A DNA stretch of 64,000 nucleotides. Source: Acidobacteriaceae bacterium (GTDB lineage Bacteria; Acidobacteriota; Terriglobia; Terriglobales; Acidobacteriaceae). A model generated the notes under the pieces. The model searched no databases, was not told the origin of the DNA, and worked only from the letters and a program-made list of their open reading frames with translations. Positions within the stretch are counted from its first letter, which is position 1, and every line of letters begins with the position of its first letter. Positions 32,709-43,595 of the stretch are shown piece by piece. Where the stretch lies: positions 62,001-126,000 of the forward strand of contig JASHNW010000056.1 in assembly GCA_030041435.1 (NCBI GenBank), written 5' to 3'. A program made the position numbers and the translations under genes.

Positions 32709-33473
32709 ATGGAACTGCTGGTAGTAGCTGGATTTGTTTTTATCGCGGTCCTGATCGCTGTCGTAGCGCATCAAAGAGGATCTAACAAATCAAACTTAGC
32801 TGTCCAGACACTACCGACTCGTCCTCCAGCATCGCCAAGGCCAGCAAGCTTAACCTCTAAGCGAAATCGGGAATTATCGAACTTACTCCCGCCCCAGTTC
32901 ATTGTCCTTGATCTCGAAACTACCGGCCTCAGCGCCCAGGCGAACGAAATCATCGAGATCGGAGCCATTCGGGCCACATTGAGTTCCGACAGTCATCTCA
33001 CGTATCACGCGCTCGTAAGGCCAAGCCGCAGAATTCCAAAGCGCATCACCCAAATAACAGGGTTCACGCAGGAAATGGTTGATATCGAGGGTGTCGGAAT
33101 AAGGGAAGCCCTCGTCGGGTTGATGGAATTCGTTGGGGATCTGCCGATCGTGACCTTCAACGCAGAGTTTGACATTGGATTCCTTTGCAATGCTGCCGCG
33201 CGCGAAGGCATCGCCTTTAAAAATCGCTACGCATGTGCCCTGAAGAGGGCGCGAAGAGCCTAGCCGGGACTCCCAAGCTATAAGCTGGTCGATTTGGCGA
33301 AGATGGGTAATCTCCCGGTTTCGGATGCTCACCGCGCACTCGGGGACAGCATGCGTGCCTTGCTGGTCTTCACGTCTGCAACTTCCGTTTTGGGGCAAAA
33401 AGTCCGGTGGTCCAGGCCGCCAGCGCGCACACTACACTTGGTCACGCCTGGAACCTCAGCAACCGAGAATTAA
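32709..33473 (+). pseudogene. Membrane-anchored DEDDh 3'-5' exonuclease interrupted by an in-frame TAG
   Basis: From ATG 32709 an N-terminal membrane helix (VVAGFVFIAVLIAVVAH) leads to a DnaQ-type exonuclease. Exo I is FIVLDLETTGL and Exo II is TFNAEFDIGFL. At 33261-33263 a TAG stop interrupts the frame. After it the same frame continues with PGLPSYKLVDLAK and then the Exo III motif DAHRALGDS (catalytic His at 33330, Asp at 33345) to TAA 33473. TAG probably replaced a Trp codon. The 184-residue product would lack Exo III and be inactive unless the stop is read through. It is visibly poorer in GC than its neighbours, suggesting transfer. Confidence 0.82.
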
Positions 33474-33510
33474 GGTGTCGCACGCGGGCTTTCAGCGAGA
33501 TGGCAAAAGC

Positions 33511-34257
33511 CTATTTCGACTGTAGAACCTGCACCACCATGGCGCGGATCGCGTCGTAGTCCGGCTTGCCTGAGAACATGCGGTAGTCGGCAGTGCCGGC
33601 TGCGTCGGTGAGCTGGAACTGGCGATCACCGGCGGTGGCCTGCGTGGGATGGGCTTCGGCCCAGGATCGTTCGTCGAAGTCGTTGCTCTGGACATCGATT
33701 TCGCGGGAGGGCGCGCCGGTCTCGTGGATGATGAAGCGGTAGTACGTGTGGAACTTGCCCATCGGCTCGAAATACTGGATGGCATCGACGCGGGCCGAGC
33801 CGACCTGAAACATTTCGAGAAGAAAGCCGCTGGCCTGGCGGGCATCGGGGGCGCCCGTGGCGTGCAGCTGCGCCAACGCGGCGCGCTCCTGATCGCGCTC
33901 CGTCTTCATGCCGGCGGCAGCATACGCGGCAACCAGGTTGGTGTGGACCTTCCAGCTTTGGGGATCGAGCCGGCGAGCCTTTTCCGCGTATTGCACGGCG
34001 AGCGGGCCGTTGAACTCCTCGAGGGCCGCCGTAGCGGCATACAGGCTGGCGACAGCGTTGTTCGGATCCGCCGCGAGAACCTGCTCGAAGTCGGCCAGAG
34101 CCCGGGCAGCCTGTCCGGATTGCAGCGCGGCGAGACCCTGGTCGACGGTCGCAGGCGACGTGCTGGCGGTCTGGGCCAAGAGGGTTCGGTCCCGGGCTGC
34201 GGGGACAGCGGCGCTGAGAAGCAGAACCAGGGATGCGACGACCTGCGGAGGATTCAT
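33511..34257 (-). CDS. Secreted TPR-repeat protein
   Basis: 248 residues from ATG 34257. A signal peptide (QVVASLVLLLSAAVPAARD) is followed by TPR-like helices: GLAALQSGQAARALADFEQVL, NAVASLYAATAALEE and WKVHTNLVAAYAAAGM. The C-terminal ~100 residues (KFHTYYRFIIHETGAPSREI and later) form a separate beta-containing part without a recognised family. It is probably a periplasmic scaffold; its partner is unknown. Confidence 0.75.
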   Translation of the reverse strand: MNPPQVVASLVLLLSAAVPAARDRTLLAQTASTSPATVDQGLAALQSGQAARALADFEQVLAADPNNAVASLYAATAALEEFNGPLAVQYAEKARRLDPQSWKVHTNLVAAYAAAGMKTERDQERAALAQLHATGAPDARQASGFLLEMFQVGSARVDAIQYFEPMGKFHTYYRFIIHETGAPSREIDVQSNDFDERSWAEAHPTQATAGDRQFQLTDAAGTADYRMFSGKPDYDAIRAMVVQVLQSK

Positions 34258-34441
34258 TGCCAGGGGTCCAATATGACTGTCAGAACTACTGTATCGTGAC
34301 GCGCCGCGGCAGACGGGAACTGCCCCACCTGAATGTCGAACCGGGCCAGAACCGGGCCAAGGCAAGACGCAGGGCACGGCGGCGCGTTATGCTGGTTCCG
34401 GACCCCTGAGGTCACAACTCACGCTAGCAAGGAGAACGACG

Positions 34442-34531
34442 ATGGTCGGACTGGTTATAGGTGGATTTGCCGTGATCTTCCTGATCGCGATCATTTGGGC
34501 CACAAGGCCGAACGCCGAGGAACACCACTAA
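34442..34531 (+). CDS. 29-residue single-TM microprotein
   Basis: ATG 34442 has an excellent AAGGAG (34429-34434) at 7-nt spacing. The product starts MVGLVIGGFAVIFLIAII and ends in a short charged tail (RPNAEEHH) before TAA. A strong ribosome binding site plus a clean amphipathic/TM composition supports a real gene too short for ordinary calling. It stands alone between the TPR gene and the kinase operon. Function is unknown. Confidence 0.6.
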   Translation: MVGLVIGGFAVIFLIAIIWATRPNAEEHH

Positions 34532-34682
34532 GAGAGAAGGCTCGCGGTTGCCAGGGATTCAACTGCACAGAGATATGGTTTTTCATAGATTCCCACGAAA
34601 TTTCAGAGGCATAGTCCGCAAATTTCTGGAGACCGGTGCGTCGTTTCGCCAGCGGATTCGTCTATCCTATGTGTTTTGCTGA

Positions 34683-34704
34683 ATTTGCAAGATTCATTGC
34701 AAAT
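34683..34704. promoter_or_regulatory. ATTTGCAA-N6-TTGCAAAT dyad, probable activator site
   Basis: Perfect 8-bp arms at 34683-34690 and 34697-34704 around a 6-bp spacer. It lies 20 bp upstream of the sigma-54 -24 element. Such a dyad is what a dimeric sigma-54 activator with a Fis-type HTH would bind, and one is encoded by the second gene of this operon. Confidence 0.55.
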
Positions 34705-34724
34705 CCTGGAATTCGGATGAACCA

Positions 34725-34740
34725 TGGCAGATGACTTGCA
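34725..34740 (+). promoter_or_regulatory. Sigma-54 (-24/-12) promoter
   Basis: TGGCAG-N5-TTGCA matches the sigma-54 consensus TGGCAC-N5-TTGC(A/T) with the essential GG and GC correctly spaced by 10 nt. It is upstream of a histidine kinase and a sigma-54-activating response regulator, so autoregulation is plausible. Confidence 0.6.
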
Positions 34741-34837
34741 CCATAGCCACTTGCCAGGAGATCCACGCCTCGGGCGCTAGCCAGGTAGTCCATTGTCCCC
34801 GCGGGAGGATTTCTCGCCGTTTCTGGCATTCCGCGTA

Positions 34838-37700
34838 ATGGAAAGGTCCTTTCAAATTCGCATTGCGGCGATCCTGTTGGCGCTGTTCACCGGCGCGGCG
34901 GTGGTCTGTGCCGGATTCAACCTTGCGCAGGAAAACCAGTATCCGAAGCCGACAGACGGCGTTTGGTGGGTAGAAGCCCCCGGTGGCCTGCGAGCGGACC
35001 GAGTTCCAGATAATACGCCAGGGGAGCGGGGAGGGGTCAAGCACGGAGATCTGCTGGTGGCCGCCAACGACGTGCCGACGCCGCGCTGGGCATCGCTGGT
35101 CGAAGAGATGTGGCACGTCGGCCCCTTCAACATCATCCACTACACGCTGGTCCGGAACGGCATCCGGCTGGTGGATGTGCCAGTGGATCTGGACGTTCAG
35201 GATCGCAGCCTTTACCAGGGTTTCCGGCTGATTGCGCTGGTGTACCTCGGCATCGGGCTGTACGTGCTGTTGCGACGCTGGACGGCGCCCCATTCGACGC
35301 ATTTCTACATTTTTTGCCTGGTTTCGTTCGTTCTGTACTCGTTCTGGTATACCGGCAAGCTGGACGAGTTCGACTATGTCGTCTACTGGAGCGGGATCGG
35401 AGCCAGCGCCCTGCAGCCGGCCCTGTTTTTGCACTTCGCGCAGGCATTCTCGCGCGAGCGGCGGCGGCGGCGCCAGTGGCTGGTGGCGCTCACCTACATT
35501 CCCGGGGTTGCCCTGGTCGCTCTGCAGGTGCTGGCGCAAACGGAGTGGTCGGCAACGGAATTGCTGCGGCACAGGCTGGATCAGGTGGCAACCGGCTACG
35601 AGGCGATTTTCTATGTCCTGGCGGCAACGGTTTTCTACCTGCACTATCAGCAGGCCGAAGCGCCGCTGCAGCGTCAGCAGCTGAAGTGGCTGACGCGGGG
35701 CACGGTGCTGGCCGTGGCTCCCTTCACGCTGCTGTATGCGGTTCCCTACGTGCTTAATATCCCCATGCCGGAAACGCTGACGAAGATCGCCAGCATCTGC
35801 ATGGTGTTCCTGCCGCTGACTTTCAGCTGGGCGATCGTGCGCTACCGGATGATGGACGTCGACCTCATCTTCAAGCGCGGCGTGACGTACACGCTGGCGA
35901 CGGCGACGCTGGTGGGCGTGTACTTCGCGCTGGTCGCGGTGTCGGCGGAGGTGGTGCACACGCGACTGCCGAGCACGGGCGTCTGGGGGCTGATTGCGGC
36001 GATCATCGTAGTGGCCCTGCTCTTCGATCCGCTGAAGCGCACCATTCAGGGACAGGTGGACAAGGTCTTCGACCGGCAGAGCTACGATTACCGGACGACG
36101 CTGATCGATTTTGGGCGCGGGCTCAGCTCGTTCACGAATCTGGAATCGCTGCTGCACGCCATTGTCGATCGTCTGCCGCGCACCCTGCTGGTGGATCGCG
36201 TCGCGGTATTTTTGTCGGAAGCGCCGGGCCAGTATCGGCTGGCGGGCCAGCACGGTTTGCCGGAAGGGCTGGCATCGGAACTGGATCTGGGCTTCCTTGA
36301 CTTCGATGAGCCGGATGCGGAGACGCATTTATTTCTCGAGAATCCACAGCAGGCGCTGCACCTGCCGAGGCCGCAGCAAAGGACCGCGGCGCTGCTGGAC
36401 ATGAATTACTTCCTGCCCTGCCGCGTCGGCGTTCCCGGCGCTAAAGACTGGCAGGTGCAGGACCGGACGATTGCGGTGATCGGGCTCGGCCGGCGCGTGG
36501 GTGGCGATTTCCTGTCCAGCGAAGACATGGAGCTGCTGGAGTCGCTGGCGGGGTACATCGGCATTGCGCTGCAGAATGCGCGGCTATACGCGAGCCTCGA
36601 AGAGAAGATCGTCGAATACGAGCGGCTCAAGGAATTCAACGAGAACATCGTCGAGTCGATCAATGTCGGAATCCTGGCCGTCGATCCGGAGGAGAAGATC
36701 GAGAGCTGGAATTCGCAGATGGAAGTGATGTTCGCGCTGCCGCGCAAAGATGCGCTGCGCCAGCCGCTGGCCGCGGTGTTCCCGCCGGAACTGGTGACGG
36801 AGTTTCAGCGTGTGAAGGATCAGCCGGGCGTGCACAACTTGTACAAGTTCCGGCTGGAGACGCGTGCGGAAGAGAGCCGCATTGCGAATGTCGCGATTGC
36901 GCCGTTGGTGTCGCGGGATTTCAGAACCGTGGGCCGCATCATCCTGATCGACGACATTACAGATCAGACGCAGATGGAGGGCCAGCTGGCGCAGGCGGAG
37001 AAACTGTCGTCGATCGGCCTGCTGGCGGCGGGCGTGGCACACGAGGTGAACACGCCGCTGGCGGTGATTTCGTCGTACACGCAGATGATGTCGCGGCAAT
37101 TGCGCGGAGACGAGCGGCTGGGGCCGCTGCTCGAGAAGATTACGCAGCAGACCTTCCGCGCCTCGGAGATCGTGAACGGGCTGCTGAACTTCTCGCGCAC
37201 CAGCGGTGCGGAATATCGCGAGACCGATCTGAACACGATCATCCGCGAGACACTGACTCTGCTCGATCACCAGTTCCGGACTGCGCAGATCTCCGTGGAG
37301 ATGAGTTTGATGGCAGACCTGCCGCTGATTTTGGGCAATGCGGGCAAGCTGCAGCAGGTGTTTCTCAATTTATTCCTGAACGCAAAAGACGCGATGGCCG
37401 CCGGCAGAGCGCCGGGAGAACAGCGTTCGCTGCGCGTGGCGACGGAAATGAACGGGCACGTGAGCGTATCGATTGCGGACAACGGCTCGGGAATTGCCCC
37501 GGAGCACCTGCGTCGCATCTACGATCCGTTCTTCACGACCAAGACGGCGCGCCGGGACGGGCAGCCGCGCGGAACAGGACTGGGCCTGGCGGTGACGTAC
37601 GGAATTATTCAGGAGCATTCGGGCAAAATTCACGTGGAGAGCCAGTTGGGGCAGGGAACAACTTTCTACCTTGAATTTCCGATGCTGAGGAAACCCGCGC

Positions 37701-37708
<8 letters not shown>
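34838..37708 (+). CDS. Membrane sensor histidine kinase with PDZ, GAF and PAS domains
   Basis: After a first TM helix (IRIAAILLALFTGAAVVCAG) comes a PDZ-like periplasmic domain (GGVKHGDLLVAANDVPTP). Seven or so further TM helices follow to about residue 380, then GAF (NLESLLHAIVDRLPRTLLVD), PAS (FNENIVESINVGILAVDPEE), HisKA with phospho-His in GVAHEVNTPLAV, and HATPase with N box FLNLFLNAKDA and G boxes ADNGSGI and GTGLGLAV. The ATG 34838 start gives 956 residues; TTG 34793 is an alternative. It overlaps the response regulator by 8 bp, so the pair forms a two-component system. Confidence 0.93.
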
Positions 37709-39137
<1,429 letters not shown>

Positions 39138-39372
39138 GAGCCGAGCGGCTGCGCGCACAATCGATCTGACGCCCTGGCCAGTCAGGCGACCCGGTGTTCG
39201 TAATTGTCACCGTTGGAGTTACCCATAGAAGAATTCGGTGCATGGCTAACCTCCGTGGTCATGGGTTCCACGCATGGTGACGATGTACCCGCATCAATCG
39301 AAACCATTTAGCAGACAAAACGGTGACCAACGGGGGATGCTTCGCGGAGTTCGCGATTGCTATAGTCCGCCC

Positions 39373-39975
39373 ATGAGAAAAGTCAGGACCGCAACGTGTG
39401 CCTGCCTGCTGATGGCCGCGATTCTGACTTGCTTCCCTGTGAGCGCGCATGCGGATGCCGGCATCCCCATGCTGCCGGTGCGATACCCGAGCCTTCTTCT
39501 GTATCTGTTTCCTGTTGTGGCCATTGAAGCCATCTATCTATGCTGCCACCTGAAGACGATGTGGCGGCGCACTCTGATTGCCGTGGCGGGCGTGAATATG
39601 GTCACCATGGCGCTCGGATATCCGCTCACCTGGGCCATTTATCGCGGGCTCGACTGGGGTCTCAGTCTTCCGCCGTACATGTCGGATATCTTCAACCAGA
39701 TCGGGTGGCTGCCGGTGTGGCTCTATGCACGGCTGCTGCCGCAGTGGACCAGCATGCAGCAGGCAATCTGGGGGATCCTGGGAATCTACGTGGTGCTGCT
39801 GGGTCCGGGATTCCTGCTTTCCGGAGTGGTGAAAGTGTGGATGGTGGAAGGGTACGACCTCCTGAATTATCGCGGCAGCACGCGCGCAAGGGTCTGGGCA
39901 GCAAACCGGCTCTCCAACCTGTTTCTCGCCGTGACCGGCTGTGCGATCCTGTACATGACCTACGCCCATCAGTGA
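39373..39975 (+). CDS. Membrane protein of unknown function
   Basis: 200 residues from ATG 39373, where a signal-like helix (ACLLMAAILTCFPVSAHA) begins; an in-frame ATG at 39274 adds an unconvincing 33 residues. Four or five further membrane segments follow (LLLYLFPVVAIEAIYLC, LIAVAGVNMVTMALGYPLTW, GILGIYVVLLGPGFLLSGVV, LFLAVTGCAILYMTYA). No family recognised. A TGCTATAGT extended -10 lies just upstream (39357-39365). Confidence 0.7.
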   Translation: MRKVRTATCACLLMAAILTCFPVSAHADAGIPMLPVRYPSLLLYLFPVVAIEAIYLCCHLKTMWRRTLIAVAGVNMVTMALGYPLTWAIYRGLDWGLSLPPYMSDIFNQIGWLPVWLYARLLPQWTSMQQAIWGILGIYVVLLGPGFLLSGVVKVWMVEGYDLLNYRGSTRARVWAANRLSNLFLAVTGCAILYMTYAHQ

Positions 39976-39999
39976 AGCCGGAAATCCGTGCGCTCGCGC

Positions 40000-41202
40000 C
40001 TACTTGGTCTCGGAAGCCAGTGAGGCGAGCACCCCTCCGTACAAGCTGAAGAACTTGTTCTCGTCGAGAGCAGCGTTGTTGTTCCACGTGGCGGCGACAC
40101 AGTAGTGGTGGCCGTTTTTGCCGGTGAGCGCCGTGGTCAGGTTCAGGACGCCGGGCTCGGAGCCGCCCTTGAAGGCAATCTGCTGCCAGTCCTTCTTGTC
40201 GGCGACGCCGGGATTGATCTGCATGGCGCCGAGGCCGCGGACGTTGTCAATCAATGTGCACAGCTCACGGGGCGTGAAGAACCACTCGATGTCCGTCGAA
40301 TTGGGTCCTCCGGCGAAAATAGCGGCGCTGGGCAGGGGCAGTTCATCGATTTCCGGGAGCAGCGCACGCTTGCCGGCCAGATTGGCTGCGCGCCATTTCG
40401 CAAGCAGCACCATGTTGGCGGGATCCTTGAGGATGAAGGCTTCTCTGGTGGAGAGGAATGGACGATTGCGCGGAGAAACCGCTTCGACCTCGGCGCGGCC
40501 GGCGATGGCCAGCAGCGCGTCAGCGGCGGTGTTGTCGCTGATGGAGATCATCTCGTTCGCGTAGGTCGCCAGGGTCATCGGCGTTTCATCAGGCCAGGTG
40601 CGGATGACGCCGGTAGGCAGCGTTTTCCAGGCCGGATCGAGCGGGACGACGTCGGTCCAGTGGCGCTTGCCAGAGACGATTTCGCTGTTGAGGGCGTTGA
40701 GCACCGCGAGCTTGAATGCGGAACCGACGGCGAGAGCTTCGTCGGGATTAAGGGAGGCTCGCGGTTTGCCGTCTTCCGCGACGAGGAGACTAACCTTGCC
40801 AGGGAGCTGGCTGAACGGCTTGATGCTGTCGTCGAACGAGGCGTACAGCGGCTCCGCGACACCGAACCAGAGTCCGGCGAACTGGCCCTGGGCATTCAGG
40901 ACGACTTTGGTGGGGAAGCTGGCGCGCTCCATCAAGACGGTGTAATTGCGATCGGAGCCGGCGGATGCCTCGATACGCTGGAATTTGCCCCACTGCGTGG
41001 TGTACTGGTCCACGACCTGCCGCAACTGCGTAAGCGGCACCTGGGCCAGGAACGCGGGATCGAACCACGAAGCCTGCACAGGGCTCGATGTGAGCAGACG
41101 CTGCAGAGCCTGCTCGGGCGTGACCGGCTGCGGAGATTGGGCCACTGCAGGAAGCGCAATGAGAGTAAAGGAAACAACAAAGGAAGCGAAACCGCGGCGC
41201 AT
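40000..41202 (-). CDS. Class A beta-lactamase-like serine hydrolase
   Basis: 400 residues from ATG 41202, with GGAAAGG upstream and a clear signal peptide (FASFVVSFTLIALPAVAQ). An N-terminal ~110-residue NTF2-like domain precedes the hydrolase. Active-site motifs are SAFK (SxxK), SDN and KGGS (KTG-type). It would act in the periplasm as a beta-lactamase, D,D-peptidase or esterase. The Glu166 omega-loop motif typical of true class A lactamases was not located, so resistance is not claimed. Confidence 0.85.
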   Translation of the reverse strand: MRRGFASFVVSFTLIALPAVAQSPQPVTPEQALQRLLTSSPVQASWFDPAFLAQVPLTQLRQVVDQYTTQWGKFQRIEASAGSDRNYTVLMERASFPTKVVLNAQGQFAGLWFGVAEPLYASFDDSIKPFSQLPGKVSLLVAEDGKPRASLNPDEALAVGSAFKLAVLNALNSEIVSGKRHWTDVVPLDPAWKTLPTGVIRTWPDETPMTLATYANEMISISDNTAADALLAIAGRAEVEAVSPRNRPFLSTREAFILKDPANMVLLAKWRAANLAGKRALLPEIDELPLPSAAIFAGGPNSTDIEWFFTPRELCTLIDNVRGLGAMQINPGVADKKDWQQIAFKGGSEPGVLNLTTALTGKNGHHYCVAATWNNNAALDENKFFSLYGGVLASLASETK

Positions 41203-41264
41203 GGGTTGGGCCTTTCCGGAACGGACCATCATATCCCTGCAGGGTTCTGCTACCATTCCGGTCG

Positions 41265-42131
41265 ATGACAGAGGTGGAAGATCGGGACGAAGGGTTTGTC
41301 ACGGTTTGCCGCTATCGGGATCTCTCTGAGGCGATTGTGGCGAAGTCACTCCTGGAGTCGGCGGAGATCGATGCGTGGATTCGTGACGAGAACCTGGCGC
41401 GGCTGGAGTGGCAATACTCCAATCTGTTGGGTGGAATTCGCCTGCAGGTGAAGACGGAGGACGAGGCGGCGGCACGGGAGATTCTGCAGCAGCCGATTCC
41501 GGAGACCATCGGGTTTGGGAGAGACGAGGACTTTGCGCAGCCGCGGTGTCCAGCCTGCGGCTCGCTGCAGATTTCGTTTCTGGGGGAGGATCGCCGGGCC
41601 GCGCTGGCGTCGGTGACGCTGCTGTCATTGCCGCTGCCGCAGGGCGGCACCAGCTGGACCTGCCATGCGTGCGGCGTGAGATGGCGGAATTCGGAAGACG
41701 AGGTGTGGGAGCCAGGCAGGGAAGCGGCGCCAGAGCACCGGGAGAGCGGCGGGGCCGGGCAGGCGCCGGGGTTCGTGCGCGCGGCACTGCCGATTCTGGC
41801 CGCGATGGCGATGTTGTACGTCGCCAGTCTGGCGGACTACGGTCGTGTGCTCCATGCAGGCGCCGCAGCACTCAGCGGTGTAGTCCTCTGGCTGGGCAGA
41901 CGGTGGATGGGAACAAGGACAGTCACGCGGTGGATCCGTAATTTTCTGGGAATCTGCGCCGTCTTCTTCGCCGTTTTGGGGGCGTTTGGATTTGGGCTCT
42001 CGTTTGTATGGGCGTGGCTGCCGGTTCTGCTTCTGCTGGCGGCGGGGATGATCTATGACCTCTTTGTCGAGCAGCCGCATAAGGGGCGATTTGCGCGGGC
42101 GCGCGCGGAGCGGCGAGGGCTGCCGGAGTGA
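41265..42131 (+). CDS. DUF2007-like protein with zinc ribbon and C-terminal membrane segments
   Basis: 288 residues. The N-terminus (VTVCRYRDLSEAIVAKSLLE) resembles the DUF2007 signal-transducer domain. It is followed by a zinc ribbon with CPACGS and CHACGVRW, then about four membrane helices from residue 165 onward. It is divergent from the serine hydrolase, 62 bp apart. Function unknown; a membrane sensor is possible. Confidence 0.72.
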   Translation: MTEVEDRDEGFVTVCRYRDLSEAIVAKSLLESAEIDAWIRDENLARLEWQYSNLLGGIRLQVKTEDEAAAREILQQPIPETIGFGRDEDFAQPRCPACGSLQISFLGEDRRAALASVTLLSLPLPQGGTSWTCHACGVRWRNSEDEVWEPGREAAPEHRESGGAGQAPGFVRAALPILAAMAMLYVASLADYGRVLHAGAAALSGVVLWLGRRWMGTRTVTRWIRNFLGICAVFFAVLGAFGFGLSFVWAWLPVLLLLAAGMIYDLFVEQPHKGRFARARAERRGLPE

Positions 42132-42145
42132 GGATTGGCCGGAAA

Positions 42146-42181
42146 GAAGAAGGGGCAGATCCTCGGAGCTGCCCCTTCTTC
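42146..42181. terminator. Bidirectional terminator between DUF2007-like gene and metK
   Basis: A perfect 13-bp stem (GAAGAAGGGGCAG / CTGCCCCTTCTTC) with a 10-nt loop lies between the convergent genes. Short T-rich stretches flank both sides. Confidence 0.75.
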
Positions 42182-42195
42182 TGACTGGAACCGCC

Positions 42196-43377
42196 TTACT
42201 TCGCTGCCAGCGCCTCGGTCTTGAGCCCCGCCTGCTCGCGCAGGGTGGCGGCTTTGTCCGTCGCTTCCCAGGTGAAATCGGGCTCATTGGTGCGTCCGAA
42301 GTGGCCGTAGGCAGCCGTCTTGCGATAGATGGGACGGCGCAGCTGCAGGTGCTCGATGATGCCCTTCGGGGTGAGCGCGAAGTTCTTGCGAACGAGCGCT
42401 ACGAGTTCTGTTTCATGCAGCTTGCTGGTGCCGAAGGTATCGACCAGGACGCTGACCGGCTCGGCGACGCCGATGGCGTAAGCAAGCTGGACTTCGCAGC
42501 GATCAGCCAGACCCGCGGCCACGATGTTCTTGGCGATGTAGCGCGCCAGATACGCGGCGGAACGGTCGACCTTTGTCGGATCCTTGCCACTGAAAGCGCC
42601 GCCGCCGTGGCGGCCCATGCCGCCGTAGGTGTCAACGATGATCTTGCGGCCCGTGAGACCCGTGTCGCCCATGGGACCGCCGATGACGAAGCGTCCGGTG
42701 GGATTGATGTGGTACTTGGTGTTCTCGTCGAGCAGCTCGGCGGGCAGCGTGGCCTGGATAACGTGCTTCAGGATGTCGGCGCGCAGCTCATCGGTGGTGA
42801 TGGTCTCGGCATGCTGGGTGGAGATGACCACCGCGTCGATGCGGACCGGCTTGTGGTGGGCGTCGTACTCCACGGTAACCTGAGATTTGCCATCGGGGCG
42901 CAGGTACGGTAGCTTGCCGTTTTTGCGAACTTCAGAGAGTCTGCGGGTGAGCTTGTGGGCCAGCGAAATGGCGGTGGGCATCAGTTCCGGCGTCTCGTTG
43001 GTCGCATAGCCGAACATCATGCCCTGGTCGCCCGCGCCGCCCGTGTCCACACCCATGGCGATGTCGCCGGACTGCTTGTTGATGGTGGAAATGACGGCGC
43101 AGGTGTTGGAGTCGAAGCCGTAAACGGCGTTGTCGTAACCAATGGAGGCTACGACGCCGCGCACCAGTGCCTGAAAATCCACGTAGGCGCGGGTAGTGAT
43201 TTCGCCGGCGATGACGACCAGGCCGGTGGCCGTGAGGGTTTCGCAGGCGACGCGGCTGTAGGCATCCTGCTCGAGGCAGGCATCCAGGATGGCGTCGCTG
43301 ACCTGGTCGGCGATCTTGTCGGGATGGCCTTCGGTAACGGATTCCGAGGTAAAGAGAAATCTTTCGGCTGCGGGCAA
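42196..43377 (-). CDS. metK: S-adenosylmethionine synthetase
   Basis: Makes SAM from methionine and ATP. Family signatures are visible: [27 protein letters not shown] and [17 protein letters not shown]. The start is TTG 43377, which has GGAGGA 5 nt upstream and yields a standard 393-residue protein; the longer ATG frame has no support. No SAM riboswitch was recognised in the leader. Confidence 0.97.
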   Translation of the reverse strand: MPAAERFLFTSESVTEGHPDKIADQVSDAILDACLEQDAYSRVACETLTATGLVVIAGEITTRAYVDFQALVRGVVASIGYDNAVYGFDSNTCAVISTINKQSGDIAMGVDTGGAGDQGMMFGYATNETPELMPTAISLAHKLTRRLSEVRKNGKLPYLRPDGKSQVTVEYDAHHKPVRIDAVVISTQHAETITTDELRADILKHVIQATLPAELLDENTKYHINPTGRFVIGGPMGDTGLTGRKIIVDTYGGMGRHGGGAFSGKDPTKVDRSAAYLARYIAKNIVAAGLADRCEVQLAYAIGVAEPVSVLVDTFGTSKLHETELVALVRKNFALTPKGIIEHLQLRRPIYRKTAAYGHFGRTNEPDFTWEATDKAATLREQAGLKTEALAAK

Positions 43378-43502
43378 GGACTTCCTCCAGTTTTGTGCGG
43401 ATCGCCTGGCGAACGGGCGGCGAAATCCGGTGGGGTCGTGATTCTCATGGTAAATGCAGGGGTGTGGCCGGGACAAAGGGTTTTATCGAAAGGGGAAAAA
43501 CG

Positions 43503-43526
43503 GGGCCCAGGGTGCGGGGTACAGGG
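43503..43526 (+). repeat. Period-7 G-tract repeat (copy 2)
   Basis: Four GGG tracts separated by 4 nt (spacers CCCA, TGCG, TACA; the second spacer ends in G). It lies between metK and the LolA-like gene, both on the minus strand. The same pattern occurs on the minus strand at 31646 and on the plus strand at 51152. Confidence 0.65.
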
Positions 43527-43595
43527 TGTAGATGGTCGCAGGGGGGCTCGTGGCGCGGCGAAGCCCGCCCCTGCCCCGGGCCCACCGAATCTGGT

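Larger units (their letters stand above)
34532..34837. other. Regulatory region ahead of the kinase-regulator operon
   Basis: 306 bp without a gene. It is AT-richer than its surroundings and contains the 22-bp dyad at 34683-34704 and the -24/-12 promoter match at 34725-34740, listed separately. Nothing else was recognised. Confidence 0.6.

Noticed and set aside
32473-32724. 83-codon frame between cysE and the exonuclease
   Set aside because: Only the part copied from cysE is recognisable; there is no ribosome binding site, so it is treated as a remnant.
34694-36328. Long minus-strand open frame of 544 codons opposite the first histidine kinase
   Set aside because: It mirrors the kinase codons in GC-rich sequence, is rich in Arg/Gln/His and has no recognisable domain. 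Similar long shadows at 45248-46945 and 61290-62813 were also dropped.
43378-43595. SAM riboswitch in the metK leader
   Set aside because: No conserved SAM-I, II or III core or four-way junction pattern could be recognised; the space contains only the G-tract repeat.
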